64,000 nt of DNA from the NCBI GenBank assembly GCA_943362175.1, contig CALRIU020000022.1:1-64000 (forward strand). Direction: 5' to 3'. The translations under genes and the position numbers were made by a program. Positions 8,137 to 16,904 of this stretch are shown here, piece by piece. Numbering within the stretch: the first letter of the stretch is position 1; each line of letters opens with the position of its first letter. This stretch comes from UBA4416 sp943362175 (GTDB lineage Bacteria > Bacteroidota > Bacteroidia > B-17B0 > Aurantibacillaceae). The notes below the pieces were generated by a model, which did not search any database, was not told where the DNA came from, and was given only the letters and a program-made list of their open reading frames with translations.

Positions 8137-9246
8137 ATGAAAAAATTACTGTTTATAGACCGCGATGGAACACTGATCTGGGAGCCACCCGGCGACTTTC
8201 AGATCGATAGCTTCGAAAAATTCAGATTCCTTCCGGGTGTGATCACCTGGCTGGGAAAGATCGCACGCGAGCTCGACTATGAGCTGGTGCTGGTGACTAA
8301 CCAGGATGGGCTGGGCACAGAGGCCTTTCCTGAAGAAAGCTTCTGGCCGGTACACCGGCTCATGACGGATCTTCTGGCCGGGGAAGGCATTGTATTTTCA
8401 AAGCAATGCATCGACCGTAGTTTTGAAAAAGACAACAGCCCCAATCGAAAACCGAATACAGGTATGCTCACTTCTTATCTGCAGGGCGCTTATGACCTGG
8501 CGAATTCCTTTGTGATCGGTGACAGGATCACGGATGTGAAGCTGGCAAAAAACCTGGGCTGTCGGTCTATCTTTATCAGGAACTACGATGCCGCTGCGGG
8601 CTTCGAATCCGATATCGCCCTGCAGGCAAGCAACTGGAAAGAAATCTATCATTTTCTGAAAGTACCGCCACGCCTTGTGGCTCATAATCGCCAGACCAAA
8701 GAAACGGCAATCCGGATCCAGCTGAACCTTGATGGAAAAGGCGAGGCTTCTATCTCAACGGGGCTGGCTTTTTTCGATCACATGCTCGAACAGATTGCCA
8801 GGCATGGAAACATCGACCTGGAGATTCTTGCCAAGGGCGACCTGCACATCGACGAGCACCACACCATTGAGGATGTTGGGATTGCTCTCGGAGAGGCTTT
8901 TTTAAAAGCGCTGGGCGATAAACGCGGCATCGAACGCTACGGTTTTTGTTTACCGATGGACGATTGCCTGGCGCAGGTCGCGCTGGATTTCGGGGGGCGA
9001 AGCTGGATAGTATGGGAGGCAGAATTTAAGCGTGAAAAAACAGGGGACATGCCTACGGAAATGTTCTTTCATTTTTTCAAGTCGTTCAGCGATGCTGCAA
9101 AATGTAATCTCAACATCAAAGCCGAAGGACAAAATGAGCATCACAAGATCGAAGCGATCTTCAAGGCTTTGGCAAAATGCCTGAAAATGGCCTTGAAACG
9201 GGATGCCGGAAACATGAGCCTGCCAAGCACGAAAGGAATGTTGTAA
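8137..9246 (+). CDS. hisB: Bifunctional histidinol-phosphatase / IGP dehydratase
   Basis: 369 residues with two fused domains. The N-terminal HAD phosphatase (about 1-165) starts FIDRDGTL, with D8 and D10 as the catalytic aspartates, and hydrolyses histidinol phosphate. The C-terminal domain (about 175-369) is imidazoleglycerol-phosphate dehydratase, with FFDHMLEQIARHG and DLHIDEHHTIEDVGIALG carrying the manganese-binding histidines. The fused form is known from enterobacteria and is common in Bacteroidota. Directly abuts hisC. Confidence 0.96.
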   Translation: MKKLLFIDRDGTLIWEPPGDFQIDSFEKFRFLPGVITWLGKIARELDYELVLVTNQDGLGTEAFPEESFWPVHRLMTDLLAGEGIVFSKQCIDRSFEKDNSPNRKPNTGMLTSYLQGAYDLANSFVIGDRITDVKLAKNLGCRSIFIRNYDAAAGFESDIALQASNWKEIYHFLKVPPRLVAHNRQTKETAIRIQLNLDGKGEASISTGLAFFDHMLEQIARHGNIDLEILAKGDLHIDEHHTIEDVGIALGEAFLKALGDKRGIERYGFCLPMDDCLAQVALDFGGRSWIVWEAEFKREKTGDMPTEMFFHFFKSFSDAAKCNLNIKAEGQNEHHKIEAIFKALAKCLKMALKRDAGNMSLPSTKGML

Positions 9247-9260
9247 CATAGACAAATACC

Positions 9261-9863
9261 ATGAACGTATCCATCATCAACTATAACGCCGGTAATACAC
9301 GCTCTGTACTTTTCGCGCTTGAGCGCATGGGCATCCAGGCTGTAGTGAGCCACGATCCTGATACCTTAGCTTCATCCGATAAGCTTATTTTTCCGGGTGT
9401 GGGAGAGGCGGCATCTGCCATGCAGTACCTGCGCGAGCGTCGCCTCGACGAGCTGATCGTTTCATTGAAGCAACCGGTGTTGGGCATTTGCCTGGGCATG
9501 CAGCTTTTGTGCCGGCACTCCGAAGAAGGCGATACCAGCTGCCTCGGCATTTTCGATACAGCCGTGAAATCTTTTGCAGCGGCTGAGAAAAAATCCGCTG
9601 CACTCCGGAAAGTGCCGCACATGGGCTGGAACAGCATTTATGACCTGGAAACGGAATTGTACCGCTCGGTACGCGAACAACAGCCGGTATATTTTGTACA
9701 TGGCTATTATGCGGAGCTATGTGCCCACACCATTGCCAAAGCAAGCTACGGGCCTGAGTACAGCGCTTCGCTGAAACACCATAATTTTTACGCCACGCAA
9801 TTCCACCCCGAAAAATCGGGAGACGCAGGGCAGGTCATTCTTGAAAACTTTATTAAACTCTGA
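9261..9863 (+). CDS. hisH: Imidazole glycerol phosphate synthase, glutaminase subunit
   Basis: 200 residues, class I glutamine amidotransferase that feeds ammonia to HisF. The nucleophile elbow GICLGMQLLC places C77 as catalytic Cys, and QFHPEKSG gives H182 and E184 of the triad. The oxyanion and interface segment PHMGWN is present. It lies 14 bases after hisB and 3 bases before hisA, and its partner hisF lies two genes further on, so all parts of the synthase come from one message. Confidence 0.96.
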   Translation: MNVSIINYNAGNTRSVLFALERMGIQAVVSHDPDTLASSDKLIFPGVGEAASAMQYLRERRLDELIVSLKQPVLGICLGMQLLCRHSEEGDTSCLGIFDTAVKSFAAAEKKSAALRKVPHMGWNSIYDLETELYRSVREQQPVYFVHGYYAELCAHTIAKASYGPEYSASLKHHNFYATQFHPEKSGDAGQVILENFIKL

Positions 9864-9866
9864 GCA

Positions 9867-10583
9867 ATGGAAATTATCCCGGCCATAGATCTGATTGACG
9901 GAAAATGTGTGAGGCTCGCACAGGGCAACTACGCCCGCAAAACCGTATACCACAACAAGCCCCTGGAAGTGGCGCTGGCCTTCGAACAGGCAGGTATCCG
10001 GCGGCTTCACCTGGTAGACCTCGACGGCGCAAAGGCCGGAAGGATTATGAACCAAAGCGTATTGGAGGAGATTGCTTCCCATACCAGGCTCATCATCGAT
10101 TTCGGAGGTGGCATTAAAACGGATGAAGACCTTCAGCGTGTGTTTAATGCCGGCGCGCAGATGGCCGTAGCGGGAAGCATTGCCGTCAGGAACAAAGCCC
10201 TGTTCCATGCCTGGATCAGGCGTTATGGGCCGGATAAAATTCTTCCGGCGGCCGATGTCAAAAAAGGCTACATCACCATTGGCGGCTGGCAGGAAAGCAC
10301 GGAGCTCTCCCTGGCGGATTTCATCACCGAAACCATGCAACAGGGAATCAAGCGTTTGTTTTGTACAGACGTTTCCAAAGACGGACTTTTGCAGGGGCCT
10401 TCCCTGGAACTCTACAAGCAGGTAATCGCTGCGTTTCCCGAGCTCGAATTAATTGCCAGCGGAGGCGTATCATCGGCCGACGATCTGCGTCGCCTGAAGG
10501 ACATCGGCTGCAAAGGTGTCATTGTCGGTAAGGCTCTTTATGAAAATAAAATCACTCTCAAGGAACTCCAAAAATTTACCTGA
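9867..10583 (+). CDS. hisA: ProFAR isomerase
   Basis: 238-residue (beta/alpha)8 barrel, the Amadori isomerase that converts ProFAR to PRFAR. It begins MEIIPAIDLIDGKCVRL, with the general base D8, has the phosphate-binding repeat IDFGGGIKTDEDL in the first half and LIASGGVSSADDL in the second, and LFCTDVSKDG for the second catalytic Asp region. It ends TGA at 10581-10583, one base before the hisF ATG. Confidence 0.96.
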   Translation: MEIIPAIDLIDGKCVRLAQGNYARKTVYHNKPLEVALAFEQAGIRRLHLVDLDGAKAGRIMNQSVLEEIASHTRLIIDFGGGIKTDEDLQRVFNAGAQMAVAGSIAVRNKALFHAWIRRYGPDKILPAADVKKGYITIGGWQESTELSLADFITETMQQGIKRLFCTDVSKDGLLQGPSLELYKQVIAAFPELELIASGGVSSADDLRRLKDIGCKGVIVGKALYENKITLKELQKFT

Positions 10584-10584
10584 T

Positions 10585-11340
10585 ATGCTCAGCAAACGCA
10601 TCATTCCCTGCCTCGACATCAAAGACGGAAGAACCGTGAAAGGAACCCGTTTCGAACAGCTCCGCGACGCCGGCGATCCTGTGGAGCTGGCCGTGGAATA
10701 CTGCCGGCAAGGTGCCGACGAGCTGGTATTCCTCGATATTACGGCCACACAGGAAAAACGAAAAACACTGGCGGAGCTCGTCACGCGGATTGCGCGGCAT
10801 ATCAACATTCCCTTTACCGTAGGCGGTGGCATCGGCTCTGTGGAGGATGTTTCCATTCTGCTGAACGCGGGCGCGGATAAGATCTCCGTGAATTCGGCGG
10901 CGGTAAAACGTCCCGGCCTGATCCACGAACTGGCAGCGCGGTTCGGAAAACAATGCGTGGTAGTAGCCATTGATACCAAAGCCGGCGAAAGCGGCGATGA
11001 TGTGTATACCGCCGGGGGCCGTATCAAAACGGAATGGCAAACCCTGGACTGGGCCAGGCAGGCAGTCGCTCTTGGCGCCGGGGAGATCCTGCTCACCTCG
11101 ATGGATCATGACGGCACCAAATCGGGCTTCGCACTGGAGATCACCAAACGCGTATCGGAATCAGTCGGGGTACCGGTGATTGCCTCCGGCGGTGCGGGAA
11201 GCGACGTGCATTTCCGGGATGTATTTCTGAATGGCAGTGCCGACGGGGCTTTGGCAGCCAGCCTCTTTCATTATAAGGAGCTCTGCATTCCGGAACTAAA
11301 ACAGTATTTAAAGCAAGAAGGCCTGCACGTAAGATTGTAA
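10585..11340 (+). CDS. hisF: Imidazole glycerol phosphate synthase, cyclase subunit
   Basis: 251 residues from the ATG at 10585, the start that gives the family N-terminus MLSKRIIPCLDIKDGRTVKG with catalytic D11. An upstream in-frame start at 10516 would add 23 residues lying inside hisA and is not supported. Second catalytic region VVAIDTKAG, phosphate loops FTVGGGIGSVEDV and VIASGGAGSDVHF. Cyclises PRFAR using ammonia from HisH to give IGP and AICAR. A 21-base gap leads to hisIE. Confidence 0.96.
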   Translation: MLSKRIIPCLDIKDGRTVKGTRFEQLRDAGDPVELAVEYCRQGADELVFLDITATQEKRKTLAELVTRIARHINIPFTVGGGIGSVEDVSILLNAGADKISVNSAAVKRPGLIHELAARFGKQCVVVAIDTKAGESGDDVYTAGGRIKTEWQTLDWARQAVALGAGEILLTSMDHDGTKSGFALEITKRVSESVGVPVIASGGAGSDVHFRDVFLNGSADGALAASLFHYKELCIPELKQYLKQEGLHVRL

Positions 11341-11361
11341 AATCCATAATAGTTAAGCGAT

Positions 11362-11955
11362 ATGATAACACCTGATTTCTCAAAACCAACGAACGGCCTC
11401 CTGCCGGTCATTATCCAGGATGCCTGCACACAAGCCATACTTATGCTGGGCTATATGAATGCCGAAGCCTATGAAAAAACCCTGGCGGAAAAACGCGTGA
11501 CTTTTTTCTCGCGTTCCAAAAACCGCTTGTGGACCAAAGGAGAAGAAAGCGGAAATTTTTTGACCGTGAACGACATTCTCTGCGATTGCGACCGCGACAC
11601 TTTATTGATCAAAGCCAGCCCCAAAGGGCCTGTATGCCATACCGGGGCCGATACCTGCTTTGCCGAAAGCAACAGCTCCACCGGTTTCCTGGATGTGCTG
11701 GAAGCGATTATCCGCGACAGAAAAAACAATGCCAGCAGCAAGTCTTACGTGTCATCTCTTTTTGCGAAAGGCATCAACAAAATAGCCCAGAAAGTAGGCG
11801 AAGAGGCCATTGAACTGGTGATTGAAGCAAAGGACGAGCAGGAAGAGCTTTTCAAAAACGAAGCGGCCGATCTGCTGTTCCATTACCTGATCCTCTTACA
11901 GGCGAAAGGCCTGGTTTTAAAGGACATTGTCCGGGTGCTGGAACAGCGGAATTAA
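11362..11955 (+). CDS. hisI: Bifunctional PR-AMP cyclohydrolase / PR-ATP pyrophosphatase
   Basis: 197 residues, the HisIE fusion that carries out steps 2 and 3. The N-terminal HisI part (about 1-105) shows LWTKGEESGN, DCDRDTLLI and GPVCHTGADTCF, whose Cys and Asp residues bind zinc and magnesium. The C-terminal HisE part (about 108-197) is the all-alpha MazG-like pyrophosphohydrolase with KVGEEAIELVIEAKD and EAADLLFHYLILL. Last gene of the operon; no clear terminator follows it before the next gene. Confidence 0.95.
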   Translation: MITPDFSKPTNGLLPVIIQDACTQAILMLGYMNAEAYEKTLAEKRVTFFSRSKNRLWTKGEESGNFLTVNDILCDCDRDTLLIKASPKGPVCHTGADTCFAESNSSTGFLDVLEAIIRDRKNNASSKSYVSSLFAKGINKIAQKVGEEAIELVIEAKDEQEELFKNEAADLLFHYLILLQAKGLVLKDIVRVLEQRN

Positions 11956-12013
11956 CGGAAAAATTACATGTAAAAAGCGCGGTTTACGGGCATTTTTCGT
12001 TACTTTAGGGTCT

Positions 12014-14029
12014 ATGATTTCCCCCATCAAAAAACGCTCCCTGCTTCTGGCTTGCTATGTTCTGCTATCAATCTCCCTGACGGCCCAGCCACGCTCTTTC
12101 GACAGTATCAGGCGGCTGATCCCTGCTGAAAAAACACCGGCGAAAAAAGCCATGTTGCTGGTAGCTGCTGCCAAAAGCATCTACAGCTCGGCACCCGATT
12201 CTTCTATCAGCTATTGCGAAGAGGCCGAAAGTATCAGCCGCAAATACCACCTTGATGTTCAGCTGGCCTATTCGCTGCACTGCGAGTGCCGTTACCTGCT
12301 GCTGAAGGGCGACCTGCAAGCCACCGTCGAAAAACTGAATACGGCGATTGCCCTCTTCGAAAAACACAAGGAGCAGACAGGCCTCGCCAAAGCCTATTCC
12401 CTCAAATCCATTGCCCTGGGACGGCTTCATAAAACCAAAGAAGAGCTCGATTACCTGCTGAAAGCCAAAGGCATCTATGAAACCTCTCCCGATAAGGACG
12501 GGCAGGTATCTGTGCTGCTCAACCTTTCCAATGCATACAGCGATATCGGCGCCTATGGTCAGGCGATTGCCACGCTGGAAGAAATCAAACACATGAACCT
12601 TCCTCCCGGCGAAACCGATTTCTACACCGAACTCAATTATGGCAATGTATACTACATGAAGCATGAGTACAACGAAGCCTTGTACCATTATGAGAAAGCC
12701 AGGCAGGTTGCCGGTAACTACAGGATGATCGATAGCGAAATTACTGGGATGACGCTTCTGGCGGCTTGTTACCTGCAGTTGAACGAGCTGGGGAAGGCCC
12801 GCGACAATTACAGGGCGGCGATTGCACTGGCGCAGCAATACGGGTTGCTGGTAGAAGAAAAGGATGCGCTGGAAGGCATGGTAGACCTGTATGAGAAAGA
12901 AAAAAACTACCTGCGGGCGTTTGAAGCCCTGAAACGTTATAAGCTGCTCGACGATTCCCTCTTCAACATCGAAAAGGTGAAGAGCATCCATCATGTGGAG
13001 CAGAAGCTCCGCCTCAGCGAAAAGGAGAAGATCATTGCGGAACAGGGCTTCTCCCTCGAAAAAGAAAAAGCGGCATTGGCAGAGGCTAAAAGCAACGCTT
13101 TCCTTCTCATCGCCGGGCTGCTGCTGGCCGCATCGGTTTGCCTGTTTCTCTTTTACTACAGCCGCAAAATCAAACGCCTCCTGTCCCTGATCCGTTTACA
13201 GAAACAGGAAGTGGAAACGCAAAAAGAGATCATCGAGTCGAAAAATAAGGATGTGATGGATTCCATCCACTACGCGCGTCATATCCAGGGGAGCATGCTG
13301 CCTTCGGCAAAGGCCCTGGAAGGCTTGTTCAACGAGCATTTTATCCTGTACAAGCCCAAGGATGTGGTGGCAGGTGATTTTTACTGGACGGAAACCATCG
13401 GAGGCATGCCCGCCATTGTGGTAGGCGACTGCACCGGGCATGGCGTACCGGGAGCGATGGTGAGCATTGTGGCCTGCAATGCCCTGAACAGGGCCGTCAA
13501 GGAATTTGCCTTGTCTGATCCCGCAAAGATCTTTGATAAGGTGAATGAGCTGATGCAGGAAACCTTTTCGAAAAGCGACTATGAGGTGAGCGACGGGATG
13601 GATGCCGCCCTGTGCATTTTCGATGAGCGGCAGATGAAGCTCTATATAGCTGCTGCTAATAATCCGGTATGGCTGGTAAGCCCGCCGGGAATCACCACAG
13701 CCTTGTGGGAGGAGCCCTGGCAGCTATCCCAGGTGTCGGCGGATAAGCGGCCGATCGGGAAATTCAGGGAAGAAGTGCTGCCATTCGAAGGAAAAAGCGT
13801 GTCGGTAGAAAAAGGAGAGATGATCTACCTCTTCTCCGATGGCTATGCCGACCAGTTTGGCGGCAGCAAAGGAAAAAAATTCAAGTACAAACAATTACAG
13901 GATCTCCTGGTTTCCATTGCCCGCCTGCCCCTACCCGAACAACGGCAAATACTGGAACACACCCTGAAAGACTGGCAGGGGAACCACGACCAGGTCGACG
14001 ATATTTTAATTGTAGGGATCAGGGTTTAG
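12014..14029 (+). CDS. TPR protein with SpoIIE-type PP2C phosphatase domain
   Basis: 671 residues from the ATG at 12014. A longer frame from 11927 would start inside hisI and lose the signal peptide, so it is rejected. Order: signal peptide (MISPIKKRSLLLACYVL to about 25, cut after TAQ), TPR helices to about 320, a coiled-coil stretch, one membrane helix (about 361-381), a second coiled coil, then a SpoIIE/PP2C serine phosphatase (about 435-671) with KDVVAGDFYW, VGDCTGHGVPGAMVS and YLFSDGYADQFGG providing the metal-binding Asp residues. The topology suggests a periplasmic TPR sensor driving a cytoplasmic phosphatase, perhaps acting on an anti-sigma antagonist. No partner kinase lies next to it. 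Confidence 0.88.
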   Translation: MISPIKKRSLLLACYVLLSISLTAQPRSFDSIRRLIPAEKTPAKKAMLLVAAAKSIYSSAPDSSISYCEEAESISRKYHLDVQLAYSLHCECRYLLLKGDLQATVEKLNTAIALFEKHKEQTGLAKAYSLKSIALGRLHKTKEELDYLLKAKGIYETSPDKDGQVSVLLNLSNAYSDIGAYGQAIATLEEIKHMNLPPGETDFYTELNYGNVYYMKHEYNEALYHYEKARQVAGNYRMIDSEITGMTLLAACYLQLNELGKARDNYRAAIALAQQYGLLVEEKDALEGMVDLYEKEKNYLRAFEALKRYKLLDDSLFNIEKVKSIHHVEQKLRLSEKEKIIAEQGFSLEKEKAALAEAKSNAFLLIAGLLLAASVCLFLFYYSRKIKRLLSLIRLQKQEVETQKEIIESKNKDVMDSIHYARHIQGSMLPSAKALEGLFNEHFILYKPKDVVAGDFYWTETIGGMPAIVVGDCTGHGVPGAMVSIVACNALNRAVKEFALSDPAKIFDKVNELMQETFSKSDYEVSDGMDAALCIFDERQMKLYIAAANNPVWLVSPPGITTALWEEPWQLSQVSADKRPIGKFREEVLPFEGKSVSVEKGEMIYLFSDGYADQFGGSKGKKFKYKQLQDLLVSIARLPLPEQRQILEHTLKDWQGNHDQVDDILIVGIRV

Positions 14030-14117
14030 CCTGCCGGTAAATTGAGCCGCCGGCCCGGCCTTCCCCGAATTTTTTATGGACCGGGCTGAATAATATTGCG
14101 TAAATTTACCGCACTTT

Positions 14118-14936
14118 ATGGCAGGCCCTCAGGATACAGCTCAAATGTCGTTCATGCAGCACCTCGATGCGCTGCGGTGGCACCTGGTACGCAGCGCTAT
14201 TGCTATTGCCCTTTGTGCCATTGTCCTCTTCCTCAATAATAATTTTTTGTTCGATACGGTTATTTTCGGGCCGCTGAAACAGGAGTTTATTTCTTACCGC
14301 GCGCTTTGTTCCTTAGGGCATCATATCGGCGCCGGCGACGTGATGTGCATGACCGTGAAAGTACCGCACCTGCAAACGCTTTCGGCTTCCGAGCAATTTT
14401 TCACGCACATGTGGATTGCCCTGGTAGGCGGGATCATTATTGCATTTCCTTATGTGCTGTATGAGATCTGGAAATTCATCAAGCCGGCTTTAAAGGATAC
14501 GGAATCGCGTCCGGCCCAATGGTTTGTGATTGTTGCCTCTATCTTATTCCTGATCGGGATTTTCTTCGGGTATTTTTTACTGTTCCCGATGTCTTACAAT
14601 TTCCTCATCAATTACACGCTTTCCGATAGCAATATTGTGCAAACGAACAATACGCTGGATGATTATATTTCGTTGATCTCTACCATGACGCTGGTATCGG
14701 GCGTGGTGTTCGAGATGCCGATTATTGTGTATTTCCTGTCCCGCCTGGGCCTGCTCACACCGGATTTCATGCGCAAATACCGTAAATATGCCGTGGTGGT
14801 GATCCTCATTGCCGCTGCTGTGATCACGCCTTCTCCGGATGTGACCTCCCAAATGGTAGTGGCCGTTCCGATGTACCTCCTCTACGAAGGAAGTATTTTT
14901 GTGAGCGCTTATGTGGTGAGGAAGAATAACGTGTAG
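14118..14936 (+). CDS. tatC: Sec-independent (Tat) protein translocase subunit TatC
   Basis: 272 residues with six membrane spans. The cytoplasmic N-terminus MSFMQHLDALRWHLVRSA matches the TatC HLxELRxRL signature that contacts twin-arginine signal peptides, and the loop PALKDTESRP and the later VFEMPIIVYFLSRLGLL fit the family. A somewhat long first periplasmic loop (about residues 45-95) holds two Cys, which is usual in Bacteroidota. No tatA/tatB is adjacent. It stands alone between the phosphatase gene and the collagen-like gene. Confidence 0.93.
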   Translation: MAGPQDTAQMSFMQHLDALRWHLVRSAIAIALCAIVLFLNNNFLFDTVIFGPLKQEFISYRALCSLGHHIGAGDVMCMTVKVPHLQTLSASEQFFTHMWIALVGGIIIAFPYVLYEIWKFIKPALKDTESRPAQWFVIVASILFLIGIFFGYFLLFPMSYNFLINYTLSDSNIVQTNNTLDDYISLISTMTLVSGVVFEMPIIVYFLSRLGLLTPDFMRKYRKYAVVVILIAAAVITPSPDVTSQMVVAVPMYLLYEGSIFVSAYVVRKNNV

Positions 14937-15075
14937 ATCAAGCGGTCTGAAGAATTCCTTCAAAACAGATATCATCCAAAAGCCGACACCGGTTCAGAGA
15001 ATACCGCCACCGGAGCATTTTCCCGCGTTTTTTTAAATGTGTTCCTGTAATTTAGAGGGCTCAATCCGTTTAATC

Positions 15076-16194
15076 ATGATGACATCAACTTCTCTTAAAC
15101 AGGCAACCGGCTTATTCCTGGGCCTGATCCTGACAACTTTCAGCACCGGCTCTTTGTCTGCCGGCAAAACAACAGCTCTCAAAAACATTCATCCTGCGGA
15201 GGCAGGCAATAGCATCTTCAAAGGAAAAGAATTTACCAGCCTTGAGCTTAAAAGCAAGGCGGTTGCAGGCATTGGGCTCGGGCAGGCGATAGAGATCGGC
15301 ATCATCGTGAAAACCGATAAGGACAAAGAATACAGAACACCCGGCTTCCCTGAAGAAGGATCATTCCGGACCATTGCGTGGGATCAGTTCGCAGTAGAAG
15401 TTGAGGGCGGAACCTTTGCCGATGGAAAAGTAATCATCAGCAGCAACTTTGCAGACATAAAACAGCACCAGGTAAACGTAAAGGCATACCTCGTCAAAAA
15501 TCCGGAGCTCAAAAGCGAGCTTATCTTACACCTCGATTATAAAGGGGAGATGCTGGCGGATTTCAGCGGAACGGCAGGAAAACCGGGGCGAAACGGACAG
15601 AGCGGGCAGCGCGGCGACAATGGAAGCAGCTCCACTTCGCCCAGGGATGGCGGAAACGGCGGACAGGGCGGAAACGGAAGCGATGGCGGACAAGGACAGG
15701 ACATCGAGGTGTTTGCCAAAATGAAGCCTGATCCGATCCTGAAAAAAGACCTGCTGGAAGTACGTGTGAAAAGTAAAAGCGCCGGAACAGAGCAAGTCTA
15801 CTTCGTAGATCCTGCCGGTGGAAAGTTAAAAGTAAGCGCTGACGGCGGTCACGGTGGCTCCGGTGGTGCCGGCGGTTACGGTGGGCCGGGAGGCAGCAAC
15901 AGCTATAGCAAAACCTCGGGAAACGGCGGAAACGCAGGCTTTGCCGGTAATGGCGGGAACGGCGCCAAAGGTGGCTCCATCACTGTTTATTTAGACCCGG
16001 GCACCGATAAAATCCCTGCCGGAACACTCACCTTTTCCAATGAAGGTGGTGCCGCCGGCAACGGGGGACAGGCAGGTGTCGGTGGCGCCAAGGGCGATTA
16101 CCCTTCCAACTGGGGACAGCATGGTACTCCCGGCTTCCCCGGAAACAGCGGTACCAAAGGACCTGAGATCAAAATCATCAAACAAAAGCTTTAA
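15076..16194 (+). CDS. Exported protein with collagen-like Gly-rich segments
   Basis: 372 residues starting at the ATG at 15076 (a second ATG follows at 15079); the signal peptide ends after LSAG. A non-repetitive domain (about 30-165) is followed by glycine-rich tracts at about 166-207 (G-x-x steps such as GKPGRNGQSGQRGDNG), 257-300 (GGHGGSGGAGGYGGPGG), 323-345 and 349-362, separated by ordinary beta-type sequence. The first tract fits a collagen-like triple repeat, the others are looser Gly-Gly-x. No T9SS tail is seen. Role unknown; a surface or matrix structural protein is likely. Confidence 0.75.
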   Translation: MMTSTSLKQATGLFLGLILTTFSTGSLSAGKTTALKNIHPAEAGNSIFKGKEFTSLELKSKAVAGIGLGQAIEIGIIVKTDKDKEYRTPGFPEEGSFRTIAWDQFAVEVEGGTFADGKVIISSNFADIKQHQVNVKAYLVKNPELKSELILHLDYKGEMLADFSGTAGKPGRNGQSGQRGDNGSSSTSPRDGGNGGQGGNGSDGGQGQDIEVFAKMKPDPILKKDLLEVRVKSKSAGTEQVYFVDPAGGKLKVSADGGHGGSGGAGGYGGPGGSNSYSKTSGNGGNAGFAGNGGNGAKGGSITVYLDPGTDKIPAGTLTFSNEGGAAGNGGQAGVGGAKGDYPSNWGQHGTPGFPGNSGTKGPEIKIIKQKL

Positions 16195-16215
16195 GCTGCC
16201 ATGCTTGCATAAGGA

Positions 16216-16246
16216 TTTGGTATTCGCGCAATTGTGTGTAATTTAG
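16216..16246 (+). promoter_or_regulatory. Promoter of the AhpD-like gene
   Basis: TTTG (16216-16219), 19 bases, then TAATTTAG (16239-16246), seven of eight positions of the Bacteroidota -7 box counting the free positions as matched. The gene start is 22 bases downstream. Confidence 0.6.
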
Positions 16247-16267
16247 GAGGCACAAATACCGATCCTT

Positions 16268-16615
16268 ATGTCAAAGCAGGCTGAAGAATTCAACGCGTAC
16301 CGTTCGAAAATGAACGAAGTTATTTTAGGAAAGGATAACCTCGTCATCAAACGTCTCTTTAACTTAGATACGCAAACGTATGCGGAAGGCGCACTGAATG
16401 TGAAGACCAAAGAAATGCTGGGCCTGGTAGCGAGTATGGTGCTGCGTTGCGACGACTGTATCAGATACCATTTGCTGAAATGCCATGAGCAGGGCTGCAG
16501 CACCGAAGAGATCTACGAGATCTTTGCTGTGGCCAATATCGTCGGTGGCACCATCGTGATCCCTCACACCCGTCGCGGTGCCGAGTTCTGGGAAGAGCTC
16601 GTGTCTTCAAACTGA
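16268..16615 (+). CDS. Carboxymuconolactone decarboxylase / AhpD-like protein
   Basis: 115 residues, the compact all-alpha CMD fold. The redox motif VLRCDDCIRYH carries C61 and C64 plus H68, as in AhpD-type alkylhydroperoxidases, so a thiol peroxidase or disulfide-exchange role is more likely than lactone decarboxylation. The length fits the short single-domain family. It has its own promoter and no partner peroxiredoxin nearby. Confidence 0.88.
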   Translation: MSKQAEEFNAYRSKMNEVILGKDNLVIKRLFNLDTQTYAEGALNVKTKEMLGLVASMVLRCDDCIRYHLLKCHEQGCSTEEIYEIFAVANIVGGTIVIPHTRRGAEFWEELVSSN

Positions 16616-16672
16616 TTTTAATTTTTTATTTTTGGACTCATCTCCCTGAGCCTCTCCGGCAGAGGCTTCCGG

Positions 16673-16888
16673 CTATTTCCTGTTTTCATCTATCTGATAA
16701 AAACATCCTGATGCATCGTTCCAGAACCACGTAATATTACGTAGTTCTGTGCGAAAAGCTGTGCCAAAAACTTCTTTTATGGTACGATCATTCCTGAAAA
16801 AACGAAATAATTTTAATCCGATGATCTCTGCCCCCCCGGGATTTATGTTGTATACGGAGAGGACTTTCTGATCATACGTATTAACCAT
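16673..16888 (-). CDS. Possible small ORF, unassigned
   Basis: A 71-codon reverse frame begins at an ATG at 16888, 16 bases from the start of the divergent metalloprotease gene. It gives a soluble-looking peptide without repeats (MVNTYDQKVLSVYNINPGG at the start). No family is recognised, and the palindrome at 16722-16749 lies inside it. It may be a decayed or chance frame. Confidence 0.2.
   Translation of the reverse strand: MVNTYDQKVLSVYNINPGGAEIIGLKLFRFFRNDRTIKEVFGTAFRTELRNITWFWNDASGCFYQIDENRK
16722..16749. repeat. 28-base near-perfect palindrome (possible operator)
   Basis: CAGAAC, one mismatched base, the perfect 14-base palindrome ACGTAATATTACGT, one mismatched base, GTTCTG. It lies in the 289-base spacer between the AhpD-like and metalloprotease genes and has no T-run, so a dimeric protein binding site is more likely than a terminator. 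Confidence 0.5.
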
Positions 16889-16904
16889 TAAAACTTTAAA
16901 GAAC

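Noticed and set aside
10516..10584. An upstream in-frame start for hisF
   Set aside because: It lies inside hisA and lacks the family N-terminus, which begins at 10585.
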